64,000 nucleotides of DNA, taken from NCBI GenBank assembly GCA_911728455.2, contig OU452232.1, forward strand, positions 4,472,501-4,536,500, given 5' to 3'. The notes beneath the pieces were generated by a model. It saw nothing but the letters and a program-made list of their open reading frames with translations, was not told the DNA's origin and searched no databases. This document shows positions 21,440 to 34,700 of this stretch, piece after piece. How positions within the stretch are numbered: position 1 is the first letter of the stretch; every line of letters begins with the position of its first letter. The position numbers and the translations under genes are program-made. The DNA comes from Marthasterias glacialis (lineage: Eukaryota > Echinodermata > Asteroidea > Forcipulatida > Asteriidae).

Positions 21440-22750
21440 CGGCGTCTCAATGTTTGTGAAAATTTCGCAAGGAATGGAGGACATAAAATTAAACATTCCT
21501 GTTCCTTCACACAAAGCTCATTTAAATTTGCAAACCATGACAACATTTAGCAAGGAAAGTTGGATTTTGTGGACGTGTGAAAAGGGCTTATAGAACTTTT
21601 AAATGCTAAAATTTACAATAAACGAATAAATAAATTATTTCATAAAGGGGTACATAAATAAATAAATAGAATGGGAACTGACACTCACTACATTCTTGTT
21701 TTGGTGCACTTGCAGTCCCTCCTGTTTTTTACGATTTGTCTCAACATTTCAATAGATGAACAAAAGTAGGTGAGCCCGCAACATTCGAATTTGCTGTTAC
21801 CACAAACTATACGTTTTTCTGAGTGGCCACTTACTCGGACAAAAGCGACGATAAGCACTTTTAAGTGAGCTTTGGCACACACGATGGGCAGGGCAATCCA
21901 CCACTGAGATATTGCATATTCATGTTACTTAGTTCTATAAACCATTCTTATTAATCATCTGGTACAGATGGACTCCTCCGTTGCATACAACGCGATGGGT
22001 CCTACTGTACTAAAAACCGACATCACCAGATCACACCGAGAACAAGCCCTCAGTGCCGACAACACTCCAACTACAAGTTCTAAATATCTTCAAACCCACA
22101 TTTAAACCAATGGTGTAATAGAAATACGTTTTCAAGTATTATCAACGTAAATGTACAGGGATAACTTTGGAAAAAGTCACCTTTTCTTAAACCAGAAAAA
22201 TCAGTCACAACAGAGTACGGTTGGCCGCCATTTTGGCTTGAAGAATGTCCTTGGACCATACCATTGTGCAACTGGTGAATACTCAGTCGTGCTTCTTGTG
22301 TGCGAGAGATGACGCAAGAGCTCTATTGTCAGAGTTAAACAATTCTCACCGGCAGCATAACGGTATGGTCCACATACATTTTTAATCCATTTAATTTTAC
22401 CACAATTTTTTTTCAAACAAATTCCAGCAGTAAGCTCATCTTTTTTCCTTGACCTTGACCGTTCTTTGGCCACCCCGATGCGTAGAGGATGAGTGGGTAA
22501 GTTGTCTTAGGAGCTATTTGTACCAGAAACCTTTCCATGCAGTTTTATACTGGCGTCCACTACATGCAGTTGTGGTCCATGTAGGTGACGCGAGCCGAAA
22601 TCTGGAAGTTCAACCCTTGCTCTATGCACGCACGTGTACCTCAAGGTACGGTACAAGCAAAAATGGTTGTAAGAAATGTAAGTAGTGTCGTAGAGGTGTT
22701 GTCTATGGTAGTGTACATTATACGAGTGACATTGTGCATGAAGGGGGTGC
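21440..22750. other. Intergenic, nothing recognised
   Basis: AT-rich with AAT/AAATA runs near 21655. Open frames up to about 90 codons on either strand show no known motif or splice support. Confidence 0.5.
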
Positions 22751-22767
22751 TATAAATTGTATGGTAT

Positions 22768-22882
22768 TAGACCCAGTAACTGGGGCCGCTGAATGACATT
22801 AGCGGTCGTACTATAGCCGATAATGTTAAACTCTCTCTCTCTCAAAAAAGGAGTACATACAGGGCCCCAGTTACTGGGTCTA
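22768..22882. mobile_element. 115-bp inverted-repeat element with 9-bp target duplication
   Basis: Both ends carry TAGACCCAGTAACTGGGGC or its exact inverse, and GTATGGTAT is duplicated at 22759-22767 and 22883-22891. It has the same terminus as the 1025-bp palindrome at 50736. A 9-bp duplication is usual for Mutator-like elements; that assignment is inference. Confidence 0.85.
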
Positions 22883-22891
22883 GTATGGTAT

Positions 22892-23700
22892 ATTTTATTG
22901 ACATTCTCACATTGTGACCGAGAAGTAAAATTTTGTGACAATTTACAAAATAAAAAGAATATGAAAAAAAACCTTCAAAAAACATGGAATACATGCACAA
23001 TAAACTGTATTTAAAACAGCAACATTTGGAGAAATAAAACATTAAACAAAAAAAATTATTTAAAAAGTAGATAAATTGACATTTCATTGCCGGCACAGTG
23101 ATGATTTAAGTGTGTTTTGTAAATTTAAAATCTGAATTACATGTAGATTTGAGGTGTGTATGTACCACCACACTTCATACCGTATTACAAAATTGACAAA
23201 ATTCATTGTAGCCAAAATCCGCACAATATGCGTTTTTTGTCAACACATGTCAGAAGTGACATCTTAGTATTCGGACACATACGCTGTAAATAAACATAAT
23301 TTCATGGTTTATTAAGGCACAAATTTGCATATTGACGACTGGACCATTAGATGAGTGAATTGTCTGGAACCATGCGTTGTGGGGAGAAATAAACGCTGTC
23401 ACGGCTCAGCACACAATTTAGTCTGCGCATCTAGCAACGAGCGCCTGCATGTTACATCCCATTTGAGGAGCTTATGCAGTAGCACTCCAAGGTCCAATTT
23501 CATACAGCTGCTTAAGCACAAAAAATAGCGAAGCACAAACAAAATTATGCTTACCAGAATACTAAGGTTACCAGCCAAAACAGCATGTCACATGTACAAT
23601 CTGTGACTGGTATCCTGCTTATTTTTGGCTCGGCAGAAAACTTTTGAGCACTTTTTTCTGCTTTAAGCCACACCTCGCCTTTTGTCCAATTCTAATGCGT
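22892..23700. other. Intergenic upstream region of sulfotransferase gene 1
   Basis: AT-rich. No repeat family or exon was recognised before the 12-bp minisatellite. The promoter of gene 1 presumably lies between here and 24138, but no clear TATA box was seen. Confidence 0.4.
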
Positions 23701-23712
23701 GGGTCAAAACAT

Positions 23713-23760
23713 CCATCAACCCACCCATCAACCCACCCATCAACCCACCCATCAACCCCA
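23713..23760. repeat. 12-bp minisatellite, four units
   Basis: The unit CATCAACCCACC is repeated four times without change except at the end. It lies about 380 bp before the start codon of sulfotransferase gene 1. Confidence 0.85.
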
Positions 23761-24138
23761 CCGCAACCAACCATTTGTCAATGGTGAGAGAAATCCAGAA
23801 GTGAGAGTCATTGCTGACAAGGATCCAAATTTTAGAAACTATACTGAAATGATGGAATTTCCACCTTTTGGTATGCATGGGGTTAAAAATGTTCAAGGAA
23901 CTTTTGGGAACAGTATCCTCGGTGCTAGAGAGGCACAAAGAGCATGCTTTCTTTGTACACATATCTAAAGAAAGAATAACACCTGTTTTGTTACACCATG
24001 CAAACATAAACAGGTGTGAACTCAGATCAAAGTCTCAAATGTCCCATCCCTGGACATCACCACCACTGCCTCCCCTTCTACCTCCATGCCCTAACCATGA
24101 CTTCTCTGTTGATTATTTAGATTAAAACCACACCTGAC

Positions 24139-26978
24139 ATGAACATGGCGAAACTAGCCAGACAATTTCGCCGTACGGCCAAGACAGCATGCGTGGCTCT
24201 TTTAACTCTCCTCTTCATCCAGATTTTCCTCGGCTATTACCGAGCCACAAAGGGTGAGTCATGACAAAGAAAAAGTTATACAGGATTGGTATTCATCATA
24301 GAAAAAAAATGATTAGAAATTAACTATAACTAGTAAACTTGTGGGTGCAACCATGTATATTATGTATAATCTCTTTTGGGAGGAGTGTTGGCTCTGTACG
24401 CTGCTTATCTTAAGGAGAATACTGGACTGCTGATGATGCTGAAGCTTAAGTAGGGCTGGAGGCATGACTTATACAAGGTTGTACCCGCAATATTACTATA
24501 CTTATAGTTACTTATTATTATCCGCACCATGCAGAGCATCAAACATCACGTACAAAAGTATTAGTTAAATCTGAGAGCTCATTGGTTATAATAATAATAA
24601 TAATAAATATAATAATAGTGGCTTCTTATATAGCCCTCAACTCCGTCACTCAGTGACGCTCATGGCACTCCAACATTATTACCCCTGGTCACTGGGCCAT
24701 TTATTTCATTCCTTAAACCATCTCAGCTCCCTGGGGAGTATACAGCCCGTGCTGCCAAGTATGTACATGTACATGTAGCCCACCAAGCTAAATCAATCAC
24801 AAGAACCATCTCTGCCCTCACAGGTACTCATTTACTCCTTGGTGAAGAGAAGCAAATATAGTTAAGTGTTTTGCTCAAGGACACACGTGTCATGACCGGG
24901 ATTTGAACCCACACCCTGATGACTTAACCGCCATAACTTGAGTCCGATGCGCTAAACTGCTCGGCCACGACACGCTATTAGGTATTATAAGCGTGGTTAT
25001 AAGTTCATACCACTCACTACCAAACATACAGAGAAATATTTCCGTCTGAAATACAGAGTTGAGGATATGGCCGTGGTGGAACTTATGGTTGTGGAACTTA
25101 CCAATCACAGTTGCTTACTTCCATCGCCCTACATGAATGAACCCAATTGACCCCCTTGCACGCGCGTCACACGCAGTGACTGTGCCACGCTCACCAATTT
25201 GGAAGTCACTATATACATCTAAACATGCTATACGTAAACACTGTGCAATAGGCGCAATAGACTGTATAACACAAAGTGACATTGACTCCCAAAATTACGC
25301 AACCAAGATTGTGATTATGACGTCAGGTGCACTGTGTCAATACGAACATACGAAATCCCTCACAGACACAAACCGACTTTCGTTATTTTAGCTAAAATGT
25401 GACCCTTGAATTCGATACGATTTTTACAGACTTGGTTTGACGATTGAGAAAGACTTACTCTTAAAAAAAAATGATATATTTTATTGTTTTAATACAGTTT
25501 TCTTTTAAAATATAACAAAGTGTTATCCTTTTAATTGATTAGATCCAAATGAGTCGCCGGATTTTCCCATTCCACAGAGAGAGCTGGAAAATAACCCGGA
25601 CCCAGTACAAGTGCCCGCCAAGCAACAGGTATAAATTCAAATGTTTCGTTTGTATTAATCGACAACCCGTCATGCCAGTTGGGGTTTTCCCCAAAATGGA
25701 TTAGTGCTATCATTATATTTTGACAAGAATGATGTTATCTTTTTGGAAACTCCTGTTTGGAAGAGTTTAAAATGCAATTTTACGATTTTTGCTTTCCTTC
25801 AAGATGGCATTATTTTAAAATAATAATAAAGGACATTTGTAGTGCGCCATGTCCGTAAAAAAAGACACTCCTGGTGCATAAAGAAGCTCTGCTAATGACG
25901 GTACTTAAAGCCTAGATTGAATAAGTGAGTTTTCAAATTAGTTTTGAAGCTGGAGCGAGTGTTTGCTTGTCTGAGGTTCAGTGGAAAAACTAAGGTGGCC
26001 AATATTGCTGAAATTTGATAAATAATATATATTTTTTACCCATTATTTGTATTTTCTCAGGAAGAGGCAAAAATTGTAGAGAAACCAACAACTAAATCCT
26101 CACTAATGGATTTCACCCAAACCCAGGAGGCTGTACAATCCAAGAGAAGAGCCATCTTACAGGAAACATGCAAGCGCCGCGGGATGACTTCCCTGAAAGG
26201 TCCTCCCATGTACACAAAGAGACACATCTACGTCGTGGACAAATATAAAGTCATGTACTGTTTCGTACCAAAGGTAGGATGCAGCAACTGGAAGAGGATT
26301 CTGATGGTACTCAATGGGGAGAAAGACACAGTAGAAGGACTCACTTCAGATGAGGTTCACTTGAATGCCAAGATGCGCTTCTTTAACTCGTACACTCCCG
26401 GACAACAACAGCATCGACTGGAGAACTACCGTAAATTCTTCTTCGTCCGAGAGCCACTCAAGCGTGCCCTGTCCGTGTATCGCAACAAATTTGAAGACTT
26501 GGCCTACTACCGCAGCAACAAGTATTTCCAGGTCTTTGCGAAACAGATCATTAAGAAATTCAGGAAGGGGCCTTCTGAAGCTGCTTTAAAGACTGGCGAG
26601 AATGCAACCTGGACGGAGTTTGTGGACTACCTGACACATCCCGCAGAGCGAGCAGAAGTCGAAAAAGACATCCACTTTAGCGATCACTGGAAGGAGATGC
26701 ACAAGATCTGCTCCCCCTGTAGCATCGACTATGACTTTATCGGTAACCTAGAAACTGTTAATGATGATGCAAAATACCTTCTAAACATGCTGAACGCACC
26801 AAGTCGTGCAAAGTACCTCACTTCAGCAAGCAGCCGCCCGACAAACAGCTCAGACAAAGGCACTTATGAAAAATACTTCTCTAAACTGACCAAGACACAG
26901 CTGACGCAACTCTGGGATCTTTACAAACCGGATTATGAACTATTTGGTTATTCCAAACCAGCAATAATTCCTACATAA
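24139..26978 (+). CDS. HNK-1/CHST-family carbohydrate sulfotransferase, gene 1
   Basis: Exons are 24139-24253, 25543-25628 and 26061-26978, all GT-AG and in phase, giving 372 residues. This is a type II Golgi membrane enzyme that moves sulfate from PAPS to a sugar hydroxyl on a glycan. Exon 1 supplies a short basic cytosolic tail and a signal anchor (about residues 15-33, VALLTLLFIQIFLGYY). Exon 2 and early exon 3 form a polar, proline-rich stem. The catalytic domain has the 5'-phosphosulfate loop CFVPKVGCSNWKRIL, the 3'-phosphate motif VREPLKRALSVYRNKF, a conserved CSPCSIDYDFIGNLET block and the C-terminal YKPDYELFGYSKP. All expected PAPS-binding residues are present. Family membership (HNK-1ST, CHST8-14) is clear, but the exact substrate cannot be read from sequence. 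The next gene downstream is a tandem paralogue. Confidence 0.92.
24331..24500. repeat. Foldback element, family A (diverged copy)
   Basis: It starts AGTAAACTTGTGGGTGCAAC and ends GGTTGTACCCGCAATATTAC, with CTCTTTTGGGAGGAGTG inside. It lies in intron 1 of sulfotransferase gene 1. Confidence 0.65.
24594..24976 (-). repeat. tRNA-derived SINE (family H), minus copy
   Basis: It begins with an AAT microsatellite, then TATATAGCCCTCAACTCC, the body GGTCACTGGGCCATTTATTT and GCTCAAGGACACACGTG, and ends in the inverted promoter boxes GACCGGGATTTGAACCCACA and AACTGCTCGGCCACGACACG. It lies in intron 1 of sulfotransferase gene 1. Confidence 0.75.
25146..25345. repeat. Inverted-repeat element, family G (copy 2)
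   Basis: TTGACCCCCTTGCACGCGCG begins the element and GACGTCAGGTGCACTGTGTC ends it, with GGAAGTCA/TGACTCCC arms inside. It lies in intron 1 of sulfotransferase gene 1. Confidence 0.65.
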
Positions 26979-27222
26979 TTCATGGATTAGCAACCCCTTC
27001 AAATACATGTATAGATAGCCAGCCTAGCTCCTATGGGCTTTTCTTCGTCAAGGATTTCGTTATATCAGTGCAGTGGCGTAGCCAGGGAGGGGGTGGGGGC
27101 ATGTGCCCTCCTAATTGATGTCCAAGCCCCCCCCCCCCCCCCACACACACACACAAACACAACACCCCACCCCGAGTGTCCCCCATTTGGAATCTTGACT
27201 TTTGAGATTAAAAAATTACCAG

Positions 27223-27228
27223 AATAAA
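27223..27228 (+). terminator. Possible poly(A) signal for sulfotransferase gene 1
   Basis: AATAAA occurs about 245 bases after the TAA stop, beyond a poly-C/CA tract. No nearer canonical hexamer was seen. Confidence 0.3.
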
Positions 27229-27838
27229 ATGTTACATTTTGTAAGCTTTTATGTAGTAAATGTATTTTTTTTTGTAAACCTTTGTATTTGTTTTCACCTC
27301 CATGTTCAGATTATCTTATAAAAAAATATAAAAACAAGAGCGCTGAAAAGGGGCTTGTATAGGAAAAGTGGCCATTATTTAGTTGACCAGAAGTGCCCGC
27401 TAGGGGAAAAATTGTTATTCGAGTGTCGCCGCTGTTTCAGTGAGTGCATAGAGATTTTCTGTTCTAGCCCAAAGCTTCAAAATACTACTACTTCACAGTA
27501 AGAAAGGGTTGTTACTTTGAAATAGTTACACCAAGTTGACCATGTCTGTCAGTGGTAAATGGGTTATTTTTAGTGGCAAGTCATTTGCAGACTGGCAAAC
27601 ATTGCCAATCATGACAATTTTTACCCAAGTAGTTATTTAAATTCTGAAAAGAACACCAAACCAGAAATTATTAGCATCGAATGAATTGCTACAAATATAT
27701 TTTGAGGTTATGGCATGCCATAATCTCAGTTTATAGACCTTCCTTTTGTTTACAAACATTGACCACCATTTTATATGGAGGGCCTTGATTATCACAAAAT
27801 ATATAAACTGGCTTGGCAAAAATTCCTTTTATAAAAAA

Positions 27839-28066
27839 ATTTAAACGTTTTTTTATTAGAGTATCTGTTTATTTTTGTTATGGAGAGTAGCTTTTATGTA
27901 ACATCGAAAATGGTGTATAAATTTGATAAATAGTTGACTTTTCTTTTGTTACAAGCCTAACAAATTTTGTTTATAAATTTTTGTTTTTTAAGTATTCATT
28001 TATTTTTGCTATGGAGAGTAGTTTTTATGTAACATTGAAAATGGTGTATTAATTTGATTGTATTTT
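27839..28066. repeat. Imperfect tandem duplication, two units of about 138 bp
   Basis: ATGGAGAGTAGCTTTTATG and GAAAATGGTGTATAAATTTG at 27880-27930 recur at 28010-28060 with a few changes. Confidence 0.6.
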
Positions 28067-30685
28067 TGGTACCTGTGTGCAATAAGAACACTGAACACTG
28101 TTATTCTTAAATCAAAAAGGGAACCATACTAATACGTTCAGCCTCGATTTGATTACATTTTATTTGAAATCGTGGAAGCAAAGAAAAGCATTGTTTAGAA
28201 ATACACTGATTTAGGTATTTCCATGTATACAAGTCGTTATCAGTATAACCAAAGATTAACTAATTCATTAATATGTTCACTGAATTTAATAAAAAGACAA
28301 TGATGTTACTTTCTTTAAAAGTTAAAGATGTATTGTCCGATTTATGCCGAGTTGAAGGCAAAAAATAGAATTAAATTTCAAATTGCTAATAGTATAAGGT
28401 AGGAAAAGTTAAAAACTTTCATTGGATACCCTGACGAAAAAATCCGTCAAGAATTACTGGCAGTTAGTTAAAAACACAAATTAATATAAGGTTAGGCCAG
28501 CCTTTTAATCCTGAGTTATGACTTGCATCATTTGCATGTTGCAGCAGCCAAGCTGTATGAATATTCATCAGAACCGTATAATCTATCTACACACTGTGTA
28601 TACATGTAACGTACAAAGCCCACTCAATTAGCCATGTAGCCACAAATGGGGGGGGGGGGGGGGCTGTAATAATTGTATGACTAAATTGGATCCTTCTTAT
28701 CCATCTAGATGATAACAACATGATATATTTCTTTAGTTTCAAATTCCAACGTCCAACTTAGCCCTTTACAATGTATCAATTGAACTAAACGTGAACAATA
28801 CAGGAACATATGTACTGTACATGTATGTACATAATTTACATTAGAATCAAAATGACAAATTAATATTATTCTATATCTACATAATAATCATGTACAGCAT
28901 GTGTGTGTGTGGGTGTTTGGGTAGGCACACACACCGTTGTGGGGACAATTATACAATGAAACAAAGGTCCCCACAACGTTGTTCTTTGTCAAACCCTGTC
29001 CCCACAAGGTAATTCAACAGAAAAGGGAATAATAGAACAACAAAGATCTTTCAACTTCGCAACAGCCACAGCAAGAGGCTGGTCAACCATTCAATTTCAT
29101 CAATATTGTAATTAGGTAGTAGAAATTGAACTGAAGAATTGTGAAAGTGTAGTCCTGAATGTCTAAGAATTAAAACAGAATGACTGAAATGAAACGAACC
29201 TGAATGAGAAGAACGAAATCACGTGTGCACGAAAACGGAAAATGAATTCAATCAATACGTGTATTAAAAACAATATTTTGAATTCGGGACAACAGGTGTG
29301 AATTTGAATGCGTGTTAAAGAAACGGAATCTGTATTTCCTGAAATTGGCCGGGAAAACCTAAATTTTATGTATTTGGGGTCAACGTCCCTTTGTGGATTA
29401 TTGAATAGTTATTCTTTTCATCAAAAAGAGAACAGCGTTATTTTCACATTCTGCCTCAATTTAATTACACTTATTCCAAGTCGATGAAGAAACAGAGATA
29501 AAAATAAAAGCAATGAAGACCCCCAACCAAAAAAAAAAACAAAATAAATAAATAAATAAATAAATACACAAGAGATGCCTTCAAATTGTTTAGAAATAAA
29601 ACATTTAAGTATTGTCTTATATTCGTTCCTTTTATCTAAGGATTATCATTTTTAAAAAGATTTGTCAATTTAGTTATTTACACTACTAAATTTAATTCAG
29701 AGAAAAATGAGAACGTGATGATTTTAATGACAGTTTAAAAATATGCGTTTTTTAAAGTGTTCGTGTCGCACTTGAATTTATAATCGCTAGCGCAGTGCAT
29801 GAATGGTAAGAACCAACAAAGACAAATTTTTGTTTTACATTTTTTACTCACAAAATTCTAATTTATGATTTTGATAGCACTACCAGAAATGTCCTGGGAA
29901 ATACTGTCTTAAATAGAACCCCAGTTCCCCCAAACTGGGTGTCTTATTTAGGTATGCCATATCAAAATAAGCCCATTGTGCACAATGCGTTTGGAAGTTA
30001 TAGCCATTTTCATGGAAGAAAGAAGACAGCAGGACCACAATACACCAACCGTTGGCAATAAAAGAGAGACAATAGGAGGTTCCCGATTGCGGTTGAAACC
30101 CCAGTGTGTGTGTGTATAAAAACTGGAGGATTGTGTGAATGTAATGTAAAAAGGACAACATGATAAAAAAAATAAACAAACTTTGGGGCGAATTGTTTTC
30201 GACATACATACATTAATAACATCATGGCCACTCCTTGACCAGCGCCAAGCAACATGTGCTCGTTAGCATAACAAAAGAGGTATCTTCGGCCCACGTATTT
30301 GCAATTCTGCTTATGGTGTGTTGACTAAATGAAAGATTAGCATAAAGGTGGCGACCCTCTTCGAACGTCCACACGGCAAAGGTCCAAAGACCGACACATT
30401 GATCACGGAAGTAACGGGGGGTTTCAATCGATACCACGGCGGACATTGATGATACAACACAGTCACATTTCAAAAACAACGGGGAAGATTTGGGTATGAA
30501 GTAGAGACATTCTTTACCAATATTCTAACAGGTACGTTTAGGTGGGCTTCATCGCTTCATTTTCTCTGTTAATATATGCAATGATTCTTGAGGAAGAAAA
30601 AAACGTAATTCTTTGACTTAGGTACTTGCATCCTCCGTCCCAGAATGTCCACACTATGATGTGGCAATCCAATCTAAGATTCCTA

Positions 30686-30802
30686 CTTGGGCCGTTTCCG
30701 AATCAGCGATTTTGCAACGATAGTGGCAGTGTGACAATCTTGGAGAAAGCGACCCGGCCATGGTCACTGCCCAAGTCGTTAATTCGGACACGGCCCGAGT
30801 AA
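30686..30802. repeat. Short inverted-repeat element with GGGCCGTTTCCGAAT ends
   Basis: GGGCCGTTTCCGAATCAGCG at the left and inverted ATTCGGACACGGCCC at the right. Related pieces with CCGAATCAGGCGACTTCGG lie at 55070-55190, and GCCGAAGGCATCG lies near 59405. Confidence 0.5.
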
Positions 30803-31329
30803 AAATGATGAAGCTTAATGCATGATCGTCTTAAAGTAAATAGTAGACTCATGGTTTCCATATTATTCTATATTTTCAGCCATTTTGTTCCATGCAAGTT
30901 AATGTAACGATACATCCATGATAAATATCCAAAATCAACACTAAAAGGGAAACTATAGTCTGGTCTCTTTTTAAGATAAAGTAGCCTAGTGTAGTGTTAA
31001 CATTCTTATTGTGTAAACATTACAGGAAGCCATACAAACATGGCAGCCCCGTGAGAAAAATCCATAGGTATTGAGTTTAAAGTCATTTCAAACGGTTCTT
31101 TGCTGAATTGCAATTGAACTTTTGAATATATTGAACTTTTTCTCAATCAAGAAAGATGGGAACACATTGAAAAATCGAACAAGCCTGTAAAAAAGTTTCT
31201 TTTTGTGAGGTGTTTATATTCAACCAATGTCTTTCAATTCAAGGGGACAAGAAATAAGATCGAATCTAATACATAAATGGGTAATTTTTGCGACAGAGAA
31301 ATGTTTCTATACATTTCCGGAGAACTTGG

Positions 31330-31682
31330 TTCTTATAATAGCGCACATATCCTAACAGCTAGATCCAGGCGCTTTACAATATTATCCCTGTTCATCAGAC
31401 ATAGGCCTACTAAGACCATTCCTCAAACTTTCTCAACTCCCTGGGGAGCATACAACCTCAAAGCTGCTTAAATTGGCGCCAAGGGGTTAATACAACACAA
31501 TATTGTTTCAGTCCTCTCAGGTTCCCATTTATATACCAGGGTTATAAGAGAAGCAATTGTGGTTAAGTTCCTCACTCAAAGAAATAAAGAGTCATGGCCG
31601 GGAATCAAACGCACACTTCAATTATTTGGCCGTCAGAACTTGAGTCCTTTGCACTAAACCGCTCGGCCACAACACGCCTAAG
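31330..31682 (-). repeat. tRNA-derived SINE (family H), minus copy
   Basis: The body includes GGCGCTTTACAATATTATCC, and the inverted promoter boxes GGCCGGGAATCAAACGCACA and AAACCGCTCGGCCACAACAC end at about 31680, only 55 bp before the start codon of sulfotransferase gene 2. Confidence 0.7.
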
Positions 31683-31736
31683 ATCACTTCGGCAGTTTAA
31701 TTTTCATACTTTTTTTAAAAGATAGCCTGAAGTGAG

Positions 31737-34700
31737 ATGGTGCTAGCGAATGTTATTCCTCGCCGGTGGATGTGGCGCTTCTGCAGGGAGTGGTCTCTCC
31801 AGATATTCCTTCTGACGTGTATAATCTACTTGGGCTTTTCGTGGGTCGCACAGACTGAATTTGAAGGTACGTGAAAGTGCTTCTTCGTTTTATTTAACAC
31901 AATGCAATCAAAGCAAGGCTTGGAGGAGAGTTATGTTTCCTGTGTTTACGGAATGAGAATGAAAACTCAATTTGTCACTACGTAATGAAACAAGAAAGGT
32001 GGCCACAGTTTCCACATTTACAGCATTTTGCAACAGTATTAACCAAATCACATTCGATATTTGCCCGTCCTTCATTTCATACCATTGACAATGCGAGGAC
32101 TTTGGGTTCGAATCCAACCCAAGCAGCCTTTGTGGATTTCTTTCCCCACAGGACTCGGAGTGTACTTACATACTGAGTATCACACAAAACCAACAATAAC
32201 ATTCGTTAACTTCTGTGCAATTATTAAATCTGTCAAATTGAAAGTGCAAGATCAAAGTGCAAGATCTTACATTTTCTTTGATACGTTTGATGTACACTTT
32301 GTGCCTGGCAAATTTTGACCCTGTGAGCCCTCTTCAGACACGCGATGTCAAGAACCACGTCATTGATTTGAACGTGGCCTCAGAATGCGTTTCATTCCTC
32401 TATTATATTCCCAGCTCCAGTCAACCTCAGTCGGCCCAAGAGCCTACGGCGGCACGAAGACTACAAGTGGGAAGATGACGACCACCTGAAGATTGCAAAC
32501 AACCCTACACGCCGGGTGCCAAACACAATCCATTCATCAAACGAAAAACTGAAAGAGAAACCAGCCGGACAACAAGAGCCACCAGTCCAGCAAGAACCTA
32601 AGGTAAATCGGTAACATTGAACCGTGATGAATGTCTCGTCGTGGTCCACATATCTTTGTGTGTTTTGTTATCGATGTTTAAAATATTTATTTGCAATGCA
32701 GTAGTTGGAAGTTCATTCGCCAGCTTCTTCAGTAAAGGTTGGATTTTCGGCATTTGGAGCAGAGGGGAATTCTGATGTGATCTACACACACAAACATGCT
32801 GTGTGGGCGTGTAACAGTACAACTTGATGACATTTCACAAATCAGGACAAAGGGTCCACTAACCAAAAGCTGTGGACAAACTAAAACGTTTTCTTCCGGT
32901 AGAAATGATTGATTGTGTTTCACACGAGCAGAAGCGCTTCTCCTTTCCAGCTGAATAGAAACAACTATGGTCGATTTTGTCTTTATTTCATATACCTCTG
33001 GAGGATTGGTACTGGTATGAAGGTAATCAGTGGTTTTCAGTATGAAACATATACCTTTTTTTATATTATAAAATTGTGTGTATTTAATTTTGTTCTAATC
33101 ACGCAGGAAGAGCCAGCCGAGGACTTCATGACACAGCAAGCTGCTGTGCAGCTCGAACGCCACAGTCATCTGAGAGAGGCATGTGCCAGACATCCCGAGC
33201 TATCACAAGGGGGGCTGAACGGGTTTACACTCAGACACATCTACGCACACGAAAAGCATAAAATTCTCTATTGTTTTGTACCAAAGGTAAGAGGTCACAG
33301 GCAACAGTGTAAGCCATATGCAGACGCTAGGTGGCAGCAGATTTAGTAAATCAAGTGCTGTTAGAATTCGCATGCTCAGAACTACATACATGTAACAATG
33401 TGGGCCAAGTTCGAACAGCGATCATTTTGTTGACAAATGGATGATATTGCCTGGTACACATGGTAACAAATAAGTGTTGGGTACCAGGCAATGTCGGCTG
33501 CTGGGCCGGCTAGTCGACTAATGGGTGTTGTGCGAACTGGGCCATTAATTTACCTGCTATGTTTGCTGCCACCTAGTGTTCAAGAAGTGCTCTATTGATT
33601 TGAAAACGGTGGGCAATAAGCAGTTGTGCATTGTGTTTTGGAATACTGTAATCAGCTATAAAGAACATTAATCACAGGGCTTAAAATCAGGATTGGCAAT
33701 TACCCAAATACAAAAAATGATCAGTTTCAATCTGAAAGCTCCCTGATTATAAAGTTCATACAAGTACTAATCCTCCGAAGAAATATTTCCGTCTGAAATA
33801 CTGCCAAGGTCTAGAAAACAGTATTTGATCTCTCTGAAAAACCACAGTTGCTTTTGATTTCAACTGCTGAAATAGAAATAAGCCTAATATGAACCAGAAC
33901 AAAAAACCTGTCTGTTTTCTCTGAAAAGTGACCACCAAATTAGATGAAATTTTCACGTTGATGGTGTGATGTGTGTATTATGCGTATGACGTCACTATGC
34001 CCATTTAGTACAGGACAGAACACACTCGCGTTGAGGTCAAAACAGCTATAAATTAAGTTCGATTCTGCACTTTACCTCTAAGATGGCAGCAAACGCATAG
34101 GGTCTACTTAAAGACTTTTGACACGTTGGCGGCAGCAGACACAACAGTCCTTTTTTACAGTTCTGAGTGTGCACGCACATGCTCAGTACTGCGCATGTAG
34201 CTCTGAGCGTGCATACTACTGGTAAGAACCGTGAAAAGGCACCGTCCACAAGTCTCCCATTGGAATGGCTAACTCTTCCCCAAAACAATAATGAACTGTC
34301 CCTTTGATTTACAGTTTTCTGTCTGGCAGAGATGTCTTTACTTAGCATGAAACCATCCAGCTTAAAATATCAATTTGTTATTGATGTCATTTTTGTAGGT
34401 TGGATGCAGCAACTGGAAGAGGGTACTGATGGTACTAGGTGGTCTACGACAAGGCACCGAGGGAATCACATCCGACGAGGCCCACTTTAAGAACGGTATG
34501 AAACGTCTAAGCGGCCTTAGTCCGGCCGAGCAGCAGCATCGTCTTAAGACCTACACCAAGTTCATGTACACACGGCAGCCGTTCCTACGCATCCTGTCAG
34601 CCTACAGGAATAAGTTTGCAGATATAAAAGTCTACAGGAAGGAGTCTTACTTCCAGATGATAGCCAAGAGGATCATGAAGCGGTACAGAAAAGACGCCAC

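Larger units (their letters stand above)
27230..31320. other. Intergenic region between the two sulfotransferase genes
   Basis: About 4 kb of AT-rich DNA with a tandem duplication (27839), a poly-G run (28649), a GT/CA patch with repeated GTCCCCACAA (28900-29010), AAAT microsatellite (29545) and one small inverted element (30686). No gene was recognised. Confidence 0.55.
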
